From the NCBI GenBank assembly GCA_949825045.1, contig OX463818.1, forward strand, positions 30,086,906 to 30,150,905: a stretch of 64,000 nucleotides of DNA, written 5' to 3'. The translations under genes and the position numbers were made by a program. This DNA is from Argyresthia goedartella. Its lineage: Eukaryota > Arthropoda > Insecta > Lepidoptera > Argyresthiidae. Under the pieces are notes generated by a model. It was not told the DNA's origin. It worked only from the letters and a program-made list of their open reading frames with translations, and searched no databases. This document shows, in pieces, positions 10,096 through 22,200 of this stretch (within the stretch, counting starts at the first letter, position 1; each line of letters starts with the position of its first letter).

Positions 10096-13058
10096 TTCAA
10101 TACTATAGCCGTTAATATTGCAAGGGAGATAGAGGAGACAGGTGAAATAGCTTGCATAAAGTTAGACGATCCAACTGAATACTCCACGACCTTAAAACAT
10201 AGATTCCCCTCTAACTACCTACGCATTCTAACAGTTAATATACGTAGTGTTAATGCTAACTTTGACTCCTTCATGGTTTTCGTCACCTCTCTGGAAACCC
10301 CCATTGATGTGATTGTAATGACGGAATGTTGGATAAACGATAAAAGTGTAATACCTACCATTAACGGCTACAACTACTTCAGTACCAAACGAAGTTATAA
10401 TCAGAATGATGGAGTCATAGTTTATACTAGAGAGGAAACGACGATAAAATCACAAAAGGAAGCACTTATAGAAGATGGGAATTGTATAGTAACGGAACTA
10501 GGTGAAGACACCACTTTAATCTGCTCATATAGACCATATACCTTTAGCGATCCCTTTAATTATATAAATTCTTTAGGCAACCTAATACAAAATATGAATA
10601 GTAAAAACATAATACTTACAGGTGACATTAATATCAATATTATCCCGGATGAAATTACTGGTCATGCAGCAGATTACCTAGAACTGCTGGCTGCATATGG
10701 TCTAAGACAAGGTGTTAACCGTCCTACGCACAATAAAACATGCCTAGACCATTTCATGGTAAAAACTAATAAACTTGCGCACACGGTAGTTTTTAACGAA
10801 TTTACAGATCACAATCCTATCATGCTTCTATTAAATCACACAAAAGCTATAAACAAAGCAATATCCCATGAAAAAGTCATTATCGATACTTTAGGCATTG
10901 GCAAACAACTCGAAGAACATGATTGGAAACCTTTTTTCCTAACGGAAGACGTTAATACTGTAGCAGCAACTCTGGTCACTTGCCTCCAAACTATAATCAC
11001 TGACAACACGACTGCAACCAAAATCCCCAAACGTAACCAACCCTTAAAACCGTGGATTACAATGTCTGTACTTAAATCAATTAGAACTAGGGATACCATT
11101 TATAAGAAATTAAAAAAGAATAATACCAACGATACAATGCGAGAGGAATACAAGAAATATAGGAATTGTTGTAATAAAATAATAAAGAGTCTCAAAAAAC
11201 AATATTATCAGAATCGGCTTAAAAATAATACTGGCAACGCAAAAGAAACATGGAAATTAATTAAAGAAATATGTTACCTAAATACAAAAAAAGAAACAAA
11301 TGTAGATCTACTTAATATTGAGAAGGGTCCAATAGAGTCACTTGATAAAGTTAACGCCTACTTCACCTCGATAGGAGGTACCCTAGCAAAAGGTATACTG
11401 GAACGTACTGGAAAATCTGAGAGTAAACTAGCAGACCTAGCTATCTCAAAAATTACCCCTGCTAATTCGATGATGGTCTCTCCGACTGATCAGGCTGAGA
11501 TTGAGCGCATCATAGCAATGTTAAAATCAAACAGTGCACCCGGCTGGGACAATATACCAACTACTATTGTAAAGAGTTTTTCCCGTCTGCTAGCTGGTCC
11601 ACTATCTCACCTATGCAACTTAAGTTTTAGTAGGGGTAGCTTTCCTGACATATTTAAAAGGGGTATAGTCTGTCCTATCCATAAAACTGGTGACAAGAAG
11701 CTCCCCTCAAACTACCGACCCATCACATTACTGACAACGCTTTCCAAAATCATCGAAAAACTAATGAACAAACGTTTAATGACATATCTCGAAACAAACA
11801 ATCTCTTAGCTAATAACCAGTACGGTTTTAGAGAAAAAAGAAGTACCGAGGATGCTGTTATGAAGCTGACCTCCAACATAGCTGGATATGTGGACAGGGG
11901 AGAAAAATGTTTGGGTGATTTTCTAGACCTCCAAAAGGCTTTTGACACCGTCTGTGTACCAATCCTCCTCTCGCGCCTAGAAAATATGGGAATAAGTGGG
12001 ATCACCCTGAACTGGTTCAATGACTATCTTTCTGGAAGACAGCAAAGTGTCCGTGTAGGTAGTACATTTAGTGGGAATCAGGCTTGTACATACGGTGTAC
12101 CACAGGGGAGCACGCTCGGACCAAGTCTGTTTCTTATCTATATTAATAGTCTGTGCAAAAATAATATAAATGCTGCTGACCTATACATGTTTGCAGACGA
12201 CACGGTTTTACTATTTCATGCGGATTCATGGGAACTGGTTAAAAACCGAACAGAAACTGGTCTGTGCACCGTGACGGCATGGTTGGAGGACAATCTTCTT
12301 TCCCTGAATACTTCAAAAACAAAATACATGTGTTTTAGCAAAACAGAAGCAGGCAGCCCCAACAGTAAATTTGAAATAAAAATTCACTCCTTCCCATGCA
12401 ACAGGCTTGATTATAGTAACACCACTTGCAGCTGCGATATGCTCTCCAGAGTACCCCACATCAAATATCTTGGTGTCATCATTGATGATAAACTGAACTG
12501 GGGGCCACATATAACAGTAACAGCTAATCGTATAAGAAAAATGATTTATGTCTTCAAAAACTTAAGAAATTATGCAGACAAAATTCTGCTCTTACAAACT
12601 TATAACTCCCTGTGCCACTGTGTTGTAGAGTACTGCATATGTGTATGGGGGAAGCATCTAAGGCACTGCTTTTGAGGGCTGAGCGTGCACAGCGCGCTGT
12701 TCTTAAAGTTTTGCTGTATGCTCCCTTTCGACATCCCACCGCTCTCGTGCACAACACAACCAATGTCCTGAGCATACGCCAGCCTTTCGTATACAGATGC
12801 ATCAGATACTACCACAAGCACACAGTACCATATATTCCGGATCACGGCAGGAGGTTGTTTCGATGTCCCCTACCAGCAATAAAAAGTGCATTCGCACGTA
12901 GACAGTATGACTCGATGGCTCCTCGCCTCTACAATAAAATCAACTCTGTAATTAACATAAAAAAGTTAAACAACTATGTTGTAAAAACTAAAATTAAAAG
13001 TTGGCTCCGTGCATTTGACTATGATCAAACCGAAAACCTGCTGATTTCCATTACTTAA
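10096..13058 (+). pseudogene. LINE B ORF2: endonuclease-reverse transcriptase, one frameshift
   Basis: Open from 10,096 to 12,675, then shifted by one base near 12,650-12,660 and open again to 13,058. Endonuclease (APE type) motifs: LTVNIRSVN, VIVMTECWIND, CSYRPY, LTGDININ, TDHNPI. RT motifs: SAPGWDNIP, GDKKLPSNYRPIT, NQYGFREKRSTEDA, GDFLDLQKAFDTV (motif A), YGVPQGSTLGP (B), YMFADDTVLLF (C, both Asp intact), LGVIIDDKLNW. The C-terminal region (MAPRLYNKINS, KTKIKSWLRAFDY) is typical of CR1/Jockey-group LINEs. The first ATG is at 10,273, but endonuclease-like sequence begins upstream, so the true start is unclear. A single frameshift in about 960 codons suggests a fairly recent copy. Confidence 0.85.
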
Positions 13059-13506
13059 ATCTAAGAACTATTCCACAGAAAGCAATAGAAACTTTAAGTT
13101 TCCATAGTTTCAATAATTTTATTTTTTATATATTATTATTATTACCAAATATTATACACACACATTCACTACACTTCACACACCTACACACACTAAACGC
13201 ACAATCACACAACCTTTACATTCACTACACTAACATAATGATACTCTACACTCACAAACACACATATCACCTTGAGAAGAGCTTTTGTTTTGTATAGTAA
13301 TAAAATATCATTTCTTTTTTTTTCTTTTATCTTACTTAATTTTGTTATAATTCTACTTCAGCCTTAAAGTGTGAATCGTACTCAAAAATGTAATTGATTG
13401 ATTACCTACTTTTGGGAAGAAACTGTCTCTCAAGACACAGCTCACGCTAATTTGAGGGACAGGGCATTCCATCAAATGTACATTTGTTTGTAAATAAACG
13501 AAATTT

Positions 13507-13527
13507 TTACTTTACTTTACTTTTACT
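13507..13527 (+). repeat. (TTTAC)n tail of LINE B
   Basis: TTTTTACTTTACTTTACTTT closes LINE B immediately before LINE A resumes at TATGATCTTAG. It is the product of target-primed reverse transcription at the LINE 3' end. Confidence 0.8.
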
Positions 13528-15462
13528 ATGATCTTAGTAGATCCAATGCTTTATTTCTAACTCCGTAATGATTTAATTTCATTAGTAACGTGTCATGATC
13601 AACACAATCAAATGCTTTCGACAGATCGCAAAAACACCGATAGCATCCTGTGCGGCTTCCCATGCAGAATAAATATGAGATATAAGGGTAATATCTGCAT
13701 CCGTAGTCGATTTACCCCTAGTGAAACCGTATTGCTTGGCGTGGAGTTGTTTTGTACGGTTGAAGTGTGAGAGCATTTGATTGAGTATAATCTTTTCAAA
13801 AATTTTACTTAGTGCTTGAAGAACCGATATTGGTCTGAAATTTGACGGATCACCCTTGTCTCCCGACTTGAACAGAGGTATAAGTTTACTGTGTTTCATG
13901 AGGTCTGGGAAAGCTCCATCATCAAGATATTTATTAAATTTATAAGCTAGGTGTGGGGCTATAACAAGTATTATTGAACCAATGACTTTGACTGACATAC
14001 CCCACAAGTCTTCAGTATTTTTTAAGTTAAGTAATCTATACATTTTTAGAATATCCTGGGGACATACATGATAAAATTTAAAATCTACATTACTGATGCT
14101 AGTGCTGTTTTTTAACAAAACCTCTGCTTCATATGGAGATGAATTTAGACGCTCTGTTGTGAGTAAGGGTGCATTGGTGAAGAATGTTTCAAAAGCTCGA
14201 GCTACCTCAGCGTTGGATTTAACAACATCATCACCTATCTTTAAGCAGAAATCATTAGCCCTTGGTATAACTTTGCCAGTTTCACGGTTTATGATTTGCC
14301 AAACCGTTTTCATTCTATTATTTGAATTTTGTAATTTTCTATTTATTTGTAAAGTTTTTGCAGTTCTACAAACCAACTTGAAAGTTTTGGAATATTTTTT
14401 AACATAGTCATGAAATTTTATATCAAAGTTATAGGTTTTTTGTTCATAAAGATCATACAAGATAGCTCTATTTTTACGAATTCCAAATGTTGCCCAGTCA
14501 TTAAATTTAGATTTACCGTTGTTGGCACTGACTTTCTTTAATTTAAAAACTGTATCGAATTCTGTTTGAATAATGTTAAAGAAGTCAGAATAGATTTCGT
14601 TCGGGTTCTGTTTATCAAAATCCGGTACTGGCAAACCCATATCTAAGTTTTTCATATACATCTCTAGTCTATGGGATGTAATAGGCCTATAAAATGATGG
14701 ATCAGTCTTATTTTCACTAGTAATTTGGAATGAAACTGTTTGACCACTGTGATCTGATGGTAAACAGTTAATTACATTTTTACTTGTGAATGCACAGTCA
14801 CAAAAAACGTTATCTAAGCAAGTTTGGCTGGTAAGTGTAATTCTAGTCGGCTCTAGATATACATGAAATAAATTAAATGATTTGAACAGAGTTATTAATC
14901 GTCGCTTCAGTGTTGTATCTACAAGCAGATTTACATTAAGATCGCCACAAATAATAAACTTTTTTCTGTTATTACAAAGTTTAATGAGGGCTTCCTCCAT
15001 AATTTTCTCGAATATTTCAAAATTGCCATGGCCTTTTTCATCTCTCGGAGGTCTGTAGACACAAACAATAATATGGCTATCCAACTCAACACAAGATACC
15101 TCTATTTGTCTTTCCACAGTAAGTGTAAGAATATCTTTCCATTGTTTCACCTTAATATTATTTTTTACTAAGATTAAAGAACCACCTCTATCAGCAGTCA
15201 TTCTATTGTAACAACTGACAATTTTGTAATTATTTATGTTAAAAGAGATAATATTTCCCTTTAACCAATGTTCTGTAATACAAATAACATCAGTGTACGA
15301 ATTATCAAGAAATAATTCTAATACAAGTTCTTTGCCAGGTAGCCCCTGCATGTTTTGATGGGTAATATTTAAGTGGGGCTTACCCTTTGTCTGAATATTA
15401 TTTAATATTGGGATATTATTAGACGTTTTTGACTTATTTAATTCGGGCAAGATATTACACAT
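13527..15462 (-). pseudogene. LINE A ORF2, N-terminal half (endonuclease to RT motif A)
   Basis: The frame from 15,462 (ILPELNKSKTSNNI) contains the APE endonuclease with LNITHQNMQGLPGK, VICITEHWLKGN, CVYRPPRDEKGH, ICGDLNVNLLVD and LPSDHSGQ. The RT N-terminus follows: LIPLFKSGDKGDPSNFRPIS, KQYGFTRGKSTTDADITLI. After DAIGVF the frame shifts by one base, so the motif A region (FDCVDHDT) is out of frame, and sequence stops at the LINE B insertion at 13,527. Otherwise 626 codons remain open. Residues agree closely with ORF2 at 57.6-60.4 kb. Confidence 0.85.
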
Positions 15463-15536
15463 TTTTGATCTCCTATGCTTGCTTGATATATTTATTGTCT
15501 TATGTATGCTAGAGATTTCCTCTATTGTCTTAAAAA

Positions 15537-15755
15537 CTAATTTAAATTACTTGGAATGTCTTCCAATATACCTTGTCTGCGCTCAATAGAAGCAGTCAGG
15601 TTAGCTAAATTATTGGCTGTAATACTAAAAAAATAAGATAGCGACACAGCTACCTGTCTTTTGTAAAAATCTGAAAGGTAGTAACTACCTTTGGTCAAAT
15701 AAACATTATTACTAACATAATTGTTAGAGTCAATCAAATGAATCAAACTATTATT
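15537..15755 (-). pseudogene. LINE A ORF1, C-terminal block
   Basis: Minus-strand frame from LYNNSLIHLIDSNNYV to ITANNL, ending IPSNLN. It parallels the end of the ORF1 at 56.4-57.5 kb (ILYFDMNNFI, TLYLSNKYRKLV, VPSNLN), which supports the assignment. Translation before LYNN belongs to inserted LINE C. Confidence 0.75.
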
Positions 15756-16310
15756 ATATAGGTGGCCGTGTATATGCACGAGAACATCCACTCTTTCCGC
15801 AGGCATCACGACATCCATGGACACGCGACCCGCAACGGTCACAGGCTCAGGACGGTTTCACACACCCTGGCCAAGTCATCGAAGTTGACTCACGTCATGG
15901 GTCCGACAGTATACAACCGCATACCAGAACATATTAAATCTGCGCCTAATTCCGCATGCTTCAAAAAGCGACTGAAACACTGGCTTGTCGAGCAAACCTT
16001 CTACTCATTCGCTGAGTTCGAAGCGACCAATATAAAATGTGATTCCAATTTAATGAAATGAATAACTAATTTAATTTAATACAATTCAAATTTAATGTAA
16101 TACTTTATGGCAATTTTAATTTTAAATAATGGTATCTTAATTTATGGAATGCATTTTTATGTGTCTGACATTTTTTATACAGATGTATATTAATCAATTT
16201 TTTATTTATAATCTGACATGTAATTGACACTTACCAATAAATATGTTTCAATGTTTCAATGTTTCAATGTTTCAATGTTTCAATGTTTCAATGTTTCAAT
16301 ATGACATTGT
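15756..16310 (+). mobile_element. LINE C: 3' fragment of another LINE, inserted in LINE A ORF1
   Basis: The frame 15,762-16,061 is a LINE ORF2 C-terminus (ENIHSFRRHHDIHGHATRN, MGPTVYNRIPEHIKS, CFKKRLKHWLVEQTFYSFAE). A 3' UTR with AATAAA follows, then seven perfect GTTTCAAT units. LINE A ORF1 is collinear on both sides when it is removed. It is heavily 5' truncated. Confidence 0.8.
16245..16300 (+). repeat. (GTTTCAAT)7 tail of LINE C
   Basis: Seven uninterrupted 8-bp units directly after the LINE C polyadenylation-type signal. The tail is the junction with LINE A. Confidence 0.9.
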
Positions 16311-17606
16311 ATGTAATGTCATATTTAGCTTATATCTAAGATCATTTTCAGCCTGTGGCAATCTTTTACTGTATGGGAATCTAAACATAACAATTTTATT
16401 AACATTCAGTGAGCAAAGTGTTATCTAATTAGGTCCCATTTGTTTACCTCACCCCTATTTCCAAACATGAGTATTAAGTTTGATTCAGTAGTCAGATCAA
16501 GTGTCTTTGCTATTTTTTATAACATCAAGAAAACTGGAGTTTGGTAAACAGTTATTTATGACTGAGTGTCCCAACTTATTTAATAATATGCCTAAGTTTC
16601 TTCCAATTTCATCACAAAACATGACAGTTTTGCTTGTGATGCTTTTGTGCGACCCTGAAATCCTGGGTCGGATACTTATTTCAAGGCTCGTGGTTGAAGC
16701 TGGCCTCTCCGGCTGTTGCAAGGAACGTTGGCAGTCTCACAAATGATTGGCGACCAAAGAGTCATAGCGTTCCTGATTACTATGAGACAGTTTAAGCAGC
16801 TCATCCATGGCCAGGGAGTACTCCTCAATGGCCTCTTGAAATTTTTCATAGGGGCAGTAATAGATCTCAAGCAGCCATTGACAGTGGCAAGTTCAGACTC
16901 AAGATTTTGCAGGTCTTTCTCATATTTTGTTTTATTAATTTCTAACTCTGCCATACACATTTAAAAACTTTTCCAAAATTTCTATTTTACGGTTGTTATA
17001 TAAACTTTTATTGAGATTTTTATGAGATTTTAATTTTTTTGATGTTTGAGTGATATGTTTTTTAATTTTAACATATCTTTTTGATGCGTTTTTGCTGCAT
17101 GTTGAACCAGTGCCCACCACTGAGTCTTCATGAGTCAAATCAATCACTGCACTGGACACATCACTACATGCAACAGAAACTTGGCCGGTCGACATATCCG
17201 CTAATATCAATTTCTCAAATAAATTTTGCGATTTTTGTGCTGCTGAACCATGAGACACCTCTTCTAATTGTGTGATTTGGTTGTGGGCGTCAGACAGGTC
17301 CTTTTCCAGGGTAGAAATTCTCTTCAAAGCAAACTCATATTCAGCAGCGCACTGATCAAAACCATGAATTATCATTTTTGACCTATTTTATTCTTCAAGT
17401 ACATTTTCATATTGTGAGTGTAAAGTAGACAGCTCGGTTTTTAGTTTATTATTATTACCTAATGCTTCTAGCAATATCTTTTCATTGTCCTCCCGTTCAC
17501 AAGTCAACTGGCTACACAATTCCCTAGATAGTTATAATTCTTCTAAAGCCAGGTTAAGTTGGGATTCTACTTGGCGTGCTTTACGGGTCTGCATGCGACT
17601 GTCCAT
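16311..17606 (-). pseudogene. LINE A ORF1, N-terminal part (coiled coil and esterase-like core)
   Basis: ATG at 17,606 (MDSRMQTRKARQVESQLN). A long coiled coil runs to about 17,260 (ALEELSRELCSQLTC with a stop inside, LGNNNKLKTELSTLHSQYEN, ALKRISTLEKDLSDAHNQIT). It is followed by a Lys-rich segment (KRYVKIKKHITQTSKKLKSH), a second coil (AELEINKTKYEKDLQNLES) and an SGNH-like core that starts VMFCDEIGRNLGILLNKLG, then NNCLPNSSFLDVIKN, and in another frame LNVNKIVMFRFPYSKRLPQ. The layout matches ORF1 at 56.4 kb. Where an esterase has Gly-Asp-Ser this copy has Cys-Asp-Glu. At least two stops and several frameshifts are present. Confidence 0.7.
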
Positions 17607-18000
17607 TATAGATATGAAAGGAAAATAGTATGAATCAGTGTCAACAAACTACCAGAATAATTGTCAGCCAATTGAGTTTATGTCAGCTGAGCCGAGTTCG
17701 AAATGATTGCCACTTACGTGATTTATTTGGTTGAAATTAGATTCCAGATGTTATGTTTTCGCTTAGAATACACAGAAAGTAGAACGAAATCACTCCGAAC
17801 CGAGAATAACAATGACAAAGACAAATTTCTGTAACCGAAAAGCAATTGGCCAGTTTGAATCAAATACAAGTCACTCACATAAAATATTTATAGTCACACG
17901 TATATTTATGATTATCCTATTAAATACAACTAGATTTGTAGTTTAATTACACAAGAAAACAATTTATATTTTAATTTTACATAGGATAAATCTCAGTCGG

Positions 18001-18520
18001 TTATTGACCTCAGTGTTGCCACAAGCTGAATCGAATCCTTTAGTATTCATAAACTCCATCTCTGACGTTCTCCATCTCCAACCCCATGTTTGTGAAGTCA
18101 GCAGACAAGTATTTGCGTCATTTCACTCACTTCGGAGATTGCAATACGTGCCTGTATGTAAATGTTTATGTGTATGCTCTCCAAATTTATCGCCACTATT
18201 TCCTCTGCGATGTAGCTTCAGCTGTGAAGACACTGAATGCTGACCTCGAGAATGTGAAAGAATGTCCCTTAACATACAGGCTGTTGGTGAACCCGACCAA
18301 ATCACAAGCCATAATTTTAGGAACCAGGCACTCTCTTTCCTTATTACAAAAGCCCATTGTTCCTGAATCGTACAATGGCATCACAATAGAGAGACCTCGG
18401 GTTTATTTATGACAGCCAGCTGTCTTAGTTTCCACATATCAGCGAGGTCAGTTGACGGGTCTCTATGTCCTTCCACTCTCTCAGACGACTGCAGTACTTC
18501 GTGCCGCGGCAGACCAAAAT
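18001..18520 (+). pseudogene. LINE F copy 1: shuffled Jockey-like RT fragments
   Basis: Short blocks of one LINE RT appear out of order. INSISDVLH (motif B/C region) joins directly to PHVCEVSRQVFASFHSLRRL, a segment that normally lies over 100 residues later. Then come LQIYRHYFLCDVASAVKTLN, RLLVNPTKSQAIILGTRHS and YNGITIERP, again from the earlier region, and a piece of LPLSQTT. The copy at 26.1-27.9 kb shows the normal order. This looks like an old insertion rearranged by deletion and duplication. Confidence 0.6.
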
Positions 18521-18984
18521 CACTTTTGGTCTGCCGCTAATCGACTACGAAGAACTTTGACTATATCGGTGGTGGTTAAGGTCATTGTCATAAGATTAAT
18601 TCTGTCTATATGTACACTGTATTCGTTTATAATTTCGTGTAATACGTGTGGACTTGACTGTCAGACAGACAGTTTTCGTAGCCTTGTTTTCGTGTATGTT
18701 GACGACATTCGTTTGATGGTGGTATGGGTGTGCAACCATTTCTATCGTTTAGCCTCAGACCAATAGTGTAATCATCATCATCTTGTACAAAGACGACATT
18801 CGCATCCCGACAGGGGAGGAATAAATAGGACTTGAACTTGAAGTCGGTTTTTTATAATTTTTATTAGGTATATATATATTTAATTTACTTATCTGTATTT
18901 ATTTTATTATAGAGATATTATACTGATATGAAAATTTACCATGAAAGCCTCTCTACTCTTTCATGGTTAATTTTTGTCATTACT
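18521..18984. other. Noncoding spacer
   Basis: Contains GTCAGACAGACAG and TTGAAGTCGGTTTTTTATAA, the latter a phrase I associate with common lepidopteran repeats. No gene seen. Confidence 0.4.
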
Positions 18985-19135
18985 TGGTTTGCTGGAAGAA
19001 ATCACTTTAAGAGATAAGCTCGCCTTTGTACATATGTTTTCCATTAAAAACTTTTTTATATTTCTGGTTGTAATAAAGAATTATGAAATTATATGAATAT
19101 AAATAAATTAATATAAATTTATATGAATATAAAAA
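18985..19135 (+). mobile_element. LINE F 3' UTR end
   Basis: TTTGCTGGAAGAAATCACTT, AGAGATAAGCTCGCCTTTGT, TTGTAATAAAGAATTATGAA, then an ATATGAATATAAA-type tail. The same 3' end closes the LINE F copy at 27.77-27.89 kb, and appears inverted at about 19.79-19.87 kb. It probably closes copy 1. Confidence 0.7.
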
Positions 19136-19400
19136 GAGCTCCGTGGTCTTATGGGTTTCACGCTTGCTTCTCACACAGGAGATGCAGGTTCGATTCCTGA
19201 CCATGTACGAATGAGATAATAAATTACAAATTACAGTTCAAATACATTATAAGGACTTTCTAACGGTGATGGAAAACATCGTGAGGATACCTCATTACTC
19301 CATAGCTGCGGCGATGGGATAGCCCCCTGTCACGTAAAATGGAGTATTGAATAACTCTCTCAAAGTGGGCACAATTGTGCATTTGCTACCCCGTATGGGA
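19136..19400 (+). mobile_element. tRNA-derived SINE
   Basis: The head GAGCTCCGTGGTCTTATGGG with A-box-like TGGGTTTCACGC and a canonical B box, GGTTCGATTCC, at 19,188-19,198, has correct pol III promoter spacing. The body is CTAACGGTGATGGAAAACAT, CGTGAGGATACCTCATTACT and GTGGGCACAATTGTGCATTTG. It is not a tRNA gene: the acceptor stem does not pair and the sequence runs on without a terminator. Confidence 0.7.
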
Positions 19401-19789
19401 AAAAACTTGACGCTATTTTGTTGTTGTTGTATATGAATCTAAAGAAGATGAATATATGAATCACTTGATAAGTTAGTCAAGTGCCACACGCCGGACGAGA
19501 TGTCATATAAGGATGTTAGCGTTTTTCTGGGGCCACGAAAGGTTATACGATGTTCTGATCAATCAAATTTTCAAAAGAGATTGCAATTCCTAGATGTGAA
19601 AATTGCATGATAAGGCTTATGTCCGTAACAATCCCTTAAATATGGATACACCTTTCTTGGCGCTATAGAGGGGTGCAACAGATGTGTGTTGATGTCAATG
19701 TGTCCTGAGCATGATAATGGTGATGAAGATGAGGATGAATTAAATTCACCTTATTATTTCTTTATTGAACACCAATAATTGAAATAAAA
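19401..19789. other. Noncoding spacer
   Basis: No protein-like frame or structured repeat beyond short GATGA runs near 19,720-19,737. Confidence 0.4.
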
Positions 19790-22200
19790 AATAAAAAAGA
19801 TGTACAAAGGCGAGTTTATCTCTAGAATTTATCTCTTTGTAGACTATTTTATCTCTTCCAGCAAACCAAGACACGATGAGAAAGGTTGATCGCTGACATT
19901 ATAAGTACAACATAACTTAATTATAATTTACCTGGTACTACATACTACATACATACTACTACATACCTGGACATAAATATCACAAATCAATAAACTAACT
20001 ATACGAATCCCTACACTACTACACTACTTACATAAAATATACATCCTAAAAATAAATTAGTATTAAATATTTAATATTAATTCAAATATTAATTAATACA
20101 TACATACTACCTATAATTCTAAAAATATAGGAAATACTTCATCACGTGACTTTTAACTATATTGAGAGTAGTACTGTCCCTGATGGTGCATTCCACAACC
20201 GAATGGCCCGGGGTCTAAACCCGTGCTTGTAGGACACGGTATTATGTTGTGGGGTCATGAGTATGGAAACTACGTGAGTTATCCAAGGCCTGCTCGAAGA
20301 AACCAATTGAAAACGTGTCCTATGAGGTTGGATAGCGTGGATTCCGTAAAAAGTTGTAAAGGGAATTAAGGATGTGAGTCACCCGACAAAGAGGAATCGG
20401 CAGCTACTCCAACTCTTTGCGATACTGTTATACATGGTCGTATTTGCGTGGCCCAAAGATAAACCGAATCCCGAGATTTTGAAGTCGATCGTGTTTGTTT
20501 AGCAATTTTTCGTTCGCACTGACCCAACAGATATCAGCATAATCAATGAGGGGTCGAAGAAGGGATTGAGAGCGAAAGATTTTTGTCTGTTGATTTATTC
20601 GACTGACCTCATTGACATGCATTCATGGTCATTACCAAGACAGCTAGTTGTCGAAGGTAAGACTAGGTTTTAGCTATATACGATTATGGTGCCATTGAAC
20701 GTGACAGGTAGAATGGATTGTTGCTGCAACAGGTTAAGATAATGTCTGGTACCTATAATTATGGGCTTACTCAGGTTAACCAGAAGTCCGAAGGTTGAAG
20801 CCAAGCTATTTACAGCCTCAAGATCAGTGTTCAGTGCCTTCACAGCAGAGTATAAATTATTAGGCTCTCCTAAAGTGGCGATAAATATGGAGATCATCAG
20901 CATAAAGATGATACAAGAAATACAGGACGTCCGATATAGAGTTACTGAAAACCGTTAATAGAAGAATAGTATCTTGAGGGACGTCTTTAAAGAGGTCCTA
21001 ACATTCAGTGGATATCTCCTCCGACCTGATGCGCTGCTGCCAATCCCTCCAATAAGAGTCGAACCAGCTGGCAGAGAAGAATGAGACGTTCAGGGATCTC
21101 AGATCTCAGTGAGAATGTCGAAATCTTCGCAGTTGAAGTCAAGTAAAAGAAAAACAGAAAGCTATATGCAGTCCATGGCTAGCTAGGTCATCTGTGACTT
21201 TCAGCAAAGCCGTGACAGTGCTATTACCCGGTCGGAATCCTGACTGTTTAGAAGTTGTTAGAAGAAAGCTGGTTATTTACAATGCTCTCAAGGACTTGAG
21301 AAAGAATGGGCAGAATTTAAATGGGACGATACTCTTTGAAAGAGGCGGGACTTGAAGTTTTGGGTAATGAAATGACTATTTTTTCCCCACTTGTGGGGAA
21401 GACCCCATGTGGTTTGGAAATATGGATGATGTGTGTAATAGCAGGCATTTCTCATTCATCTAGAATCATCAGTAGCATTAATAGGCAAATTTTGTCTTCG
21501 CCTACAGCTTTCGAGTTGACAGCTAATAAAGCCTTCTTGACCGCATTGACTCAAATTGAACGGTGTGGTGTCTGGTAAGGACTTAGAGCGAAAGCTTTGA
21601 AGTGTGGCGTGCCTTACAGCGGGATCCATCACAACAGGCGGGGCAGAAAGGAACTAATTGAGACCGTTGAGATCTAAATTACCAGCTTGCAGGTTCCGGG
21701 ACTTACCAACAACAAGCTTTCATAGGAATTTTTACACCTCAGCTGGAGTATAACGCTCAATACATCCGTGGATATGCCAACGTTTAGAAACGCGACAGAG
21801 TCGGTTGAAATGATTGCGAAGCCATTAATAGAAAAGGGAATTGTCATCTGTCGGGTTCTTGCGGTATCTTGGCAGAGTTCCTCTAGTCTATTAGTCACTT
21901 GATAGTGTCTGTTAACCAAAGGGTAGGCAGGAGTTTCACTCTTACTTTTTTATGAGTGCTTAGTTTTTATAGAGCCCCAGGACCAAAGATTTTAAATTGG
22001 AGATTTTATCAACAACGTTCATACTGGATGTGACATATGACCAGTCAATCGGCATGGCATCCGACATAAGAGAGTCATGGTCAATATGTCCATGGTCAAT
22101 ATGTATCAATAAGTTACGGATGTAAAGAAATTTCGCTCTGCTCTTGAGAGGCCTAATCTTATAAGAAAGATATACGAAGTCACGAACCTAGGACATTGAC
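19790..22200 (-). pseudogene. LINE F copy 2: decayed Jockey-like ORF2
   Basis: On the minus strand, in scattered frames: NWSYVTSSMNV and NLKSLVLGLYKN (about 22.0 kb), LVNRHYQVTN, ALLAVNSKAVGEDKICLL, RPI.ILPILSQVLESIVNNQ, SGFRPGNSTVTALLKVTDDL (about 21.2 kb), LYSAVKALNTDLEAV, GLLVNLSKPIIIGTRHYLN, LLRPLIDYADICWVSANEKL, RLQNLGIRFIFGPRKYDHV (20.43 kb), RNPRYPTS, and a 3' UTR carrying the inverted TTTGCTGGAAGAG motif at 19.85-19.87 kb. The order is correct for a LINE ORF2 from the RT linker to the end. The catalytic segment around motif C is lost. Stops throughout. Confidence 0.75.

Larger units (their letters stand above)
8472..13526 (+). mobile_element. LINE B: 5-kb non-LTR retrotransposon inside LINE A
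   Basis: Layout: 5' UTR 8,472-8,841 (starts CTCTTCCCCCCGGACCTC, GC-richer than the flanks), ORF1 8,842-9,798, linker 9,799-10,095, ORF2 10,096-13,058, 3' UTR 13,059-13,506 and a (TTTAC)n tail to 13,526. The host ORF2 of LINE A ends at GGTAT on the left and resumes at TATGATC on the right, so any target-site duplication is about 3 bp (TAT). The presence of a 5' UTR and both ORFs suggests a full-length or nearly full-length insertion. Confidence 0.85.
7208..17880 (-). mobile_element. LINE A: CR1-like non-LTR element, nearly full length, broken by two insertions
   Basis: Read on the minus strand: 5' region about 17,880-17,607, ORF1 in two blocks (17,606-16,311 and 15,755-15,537), ORF2 in two blocks (15,462-13,527 and 8,471-7,490), and a 3' UTR ending in AATAAAGACA and TTTGGAA tail units at about 7,208. 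Plus-strand LINE B (8,472-13,526) sits inside ORF2 and plus-strand LINE C (15,756-16,310) inside ORF1. Removing both restores collinearity with the copy at 56.4-60.7 kb. All reading frames carry stops, so the element is dead. The 5' boundary is an estimate. Confidence 0.85.

Noticed and set aside
9815..10108. 97-residue plus-strand frame between LINE B ORF1 and ORF2
   Set aside because: Composition follows the AC/AT-rich linker; no domain, overlaps another equally long frame.
16245..16300. CRISPR-like or satellite array
   Set aside because: An 8-bp LINE tail without spacers; CRISPR is not expected in this eukaryotic DNA and no array with spacers was seen.
19136..19208. Possible tRNA gene with a perfect B box
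   Set aside because: Acceptor ends do not pair, no T-run terminator, and a SINE body follows.
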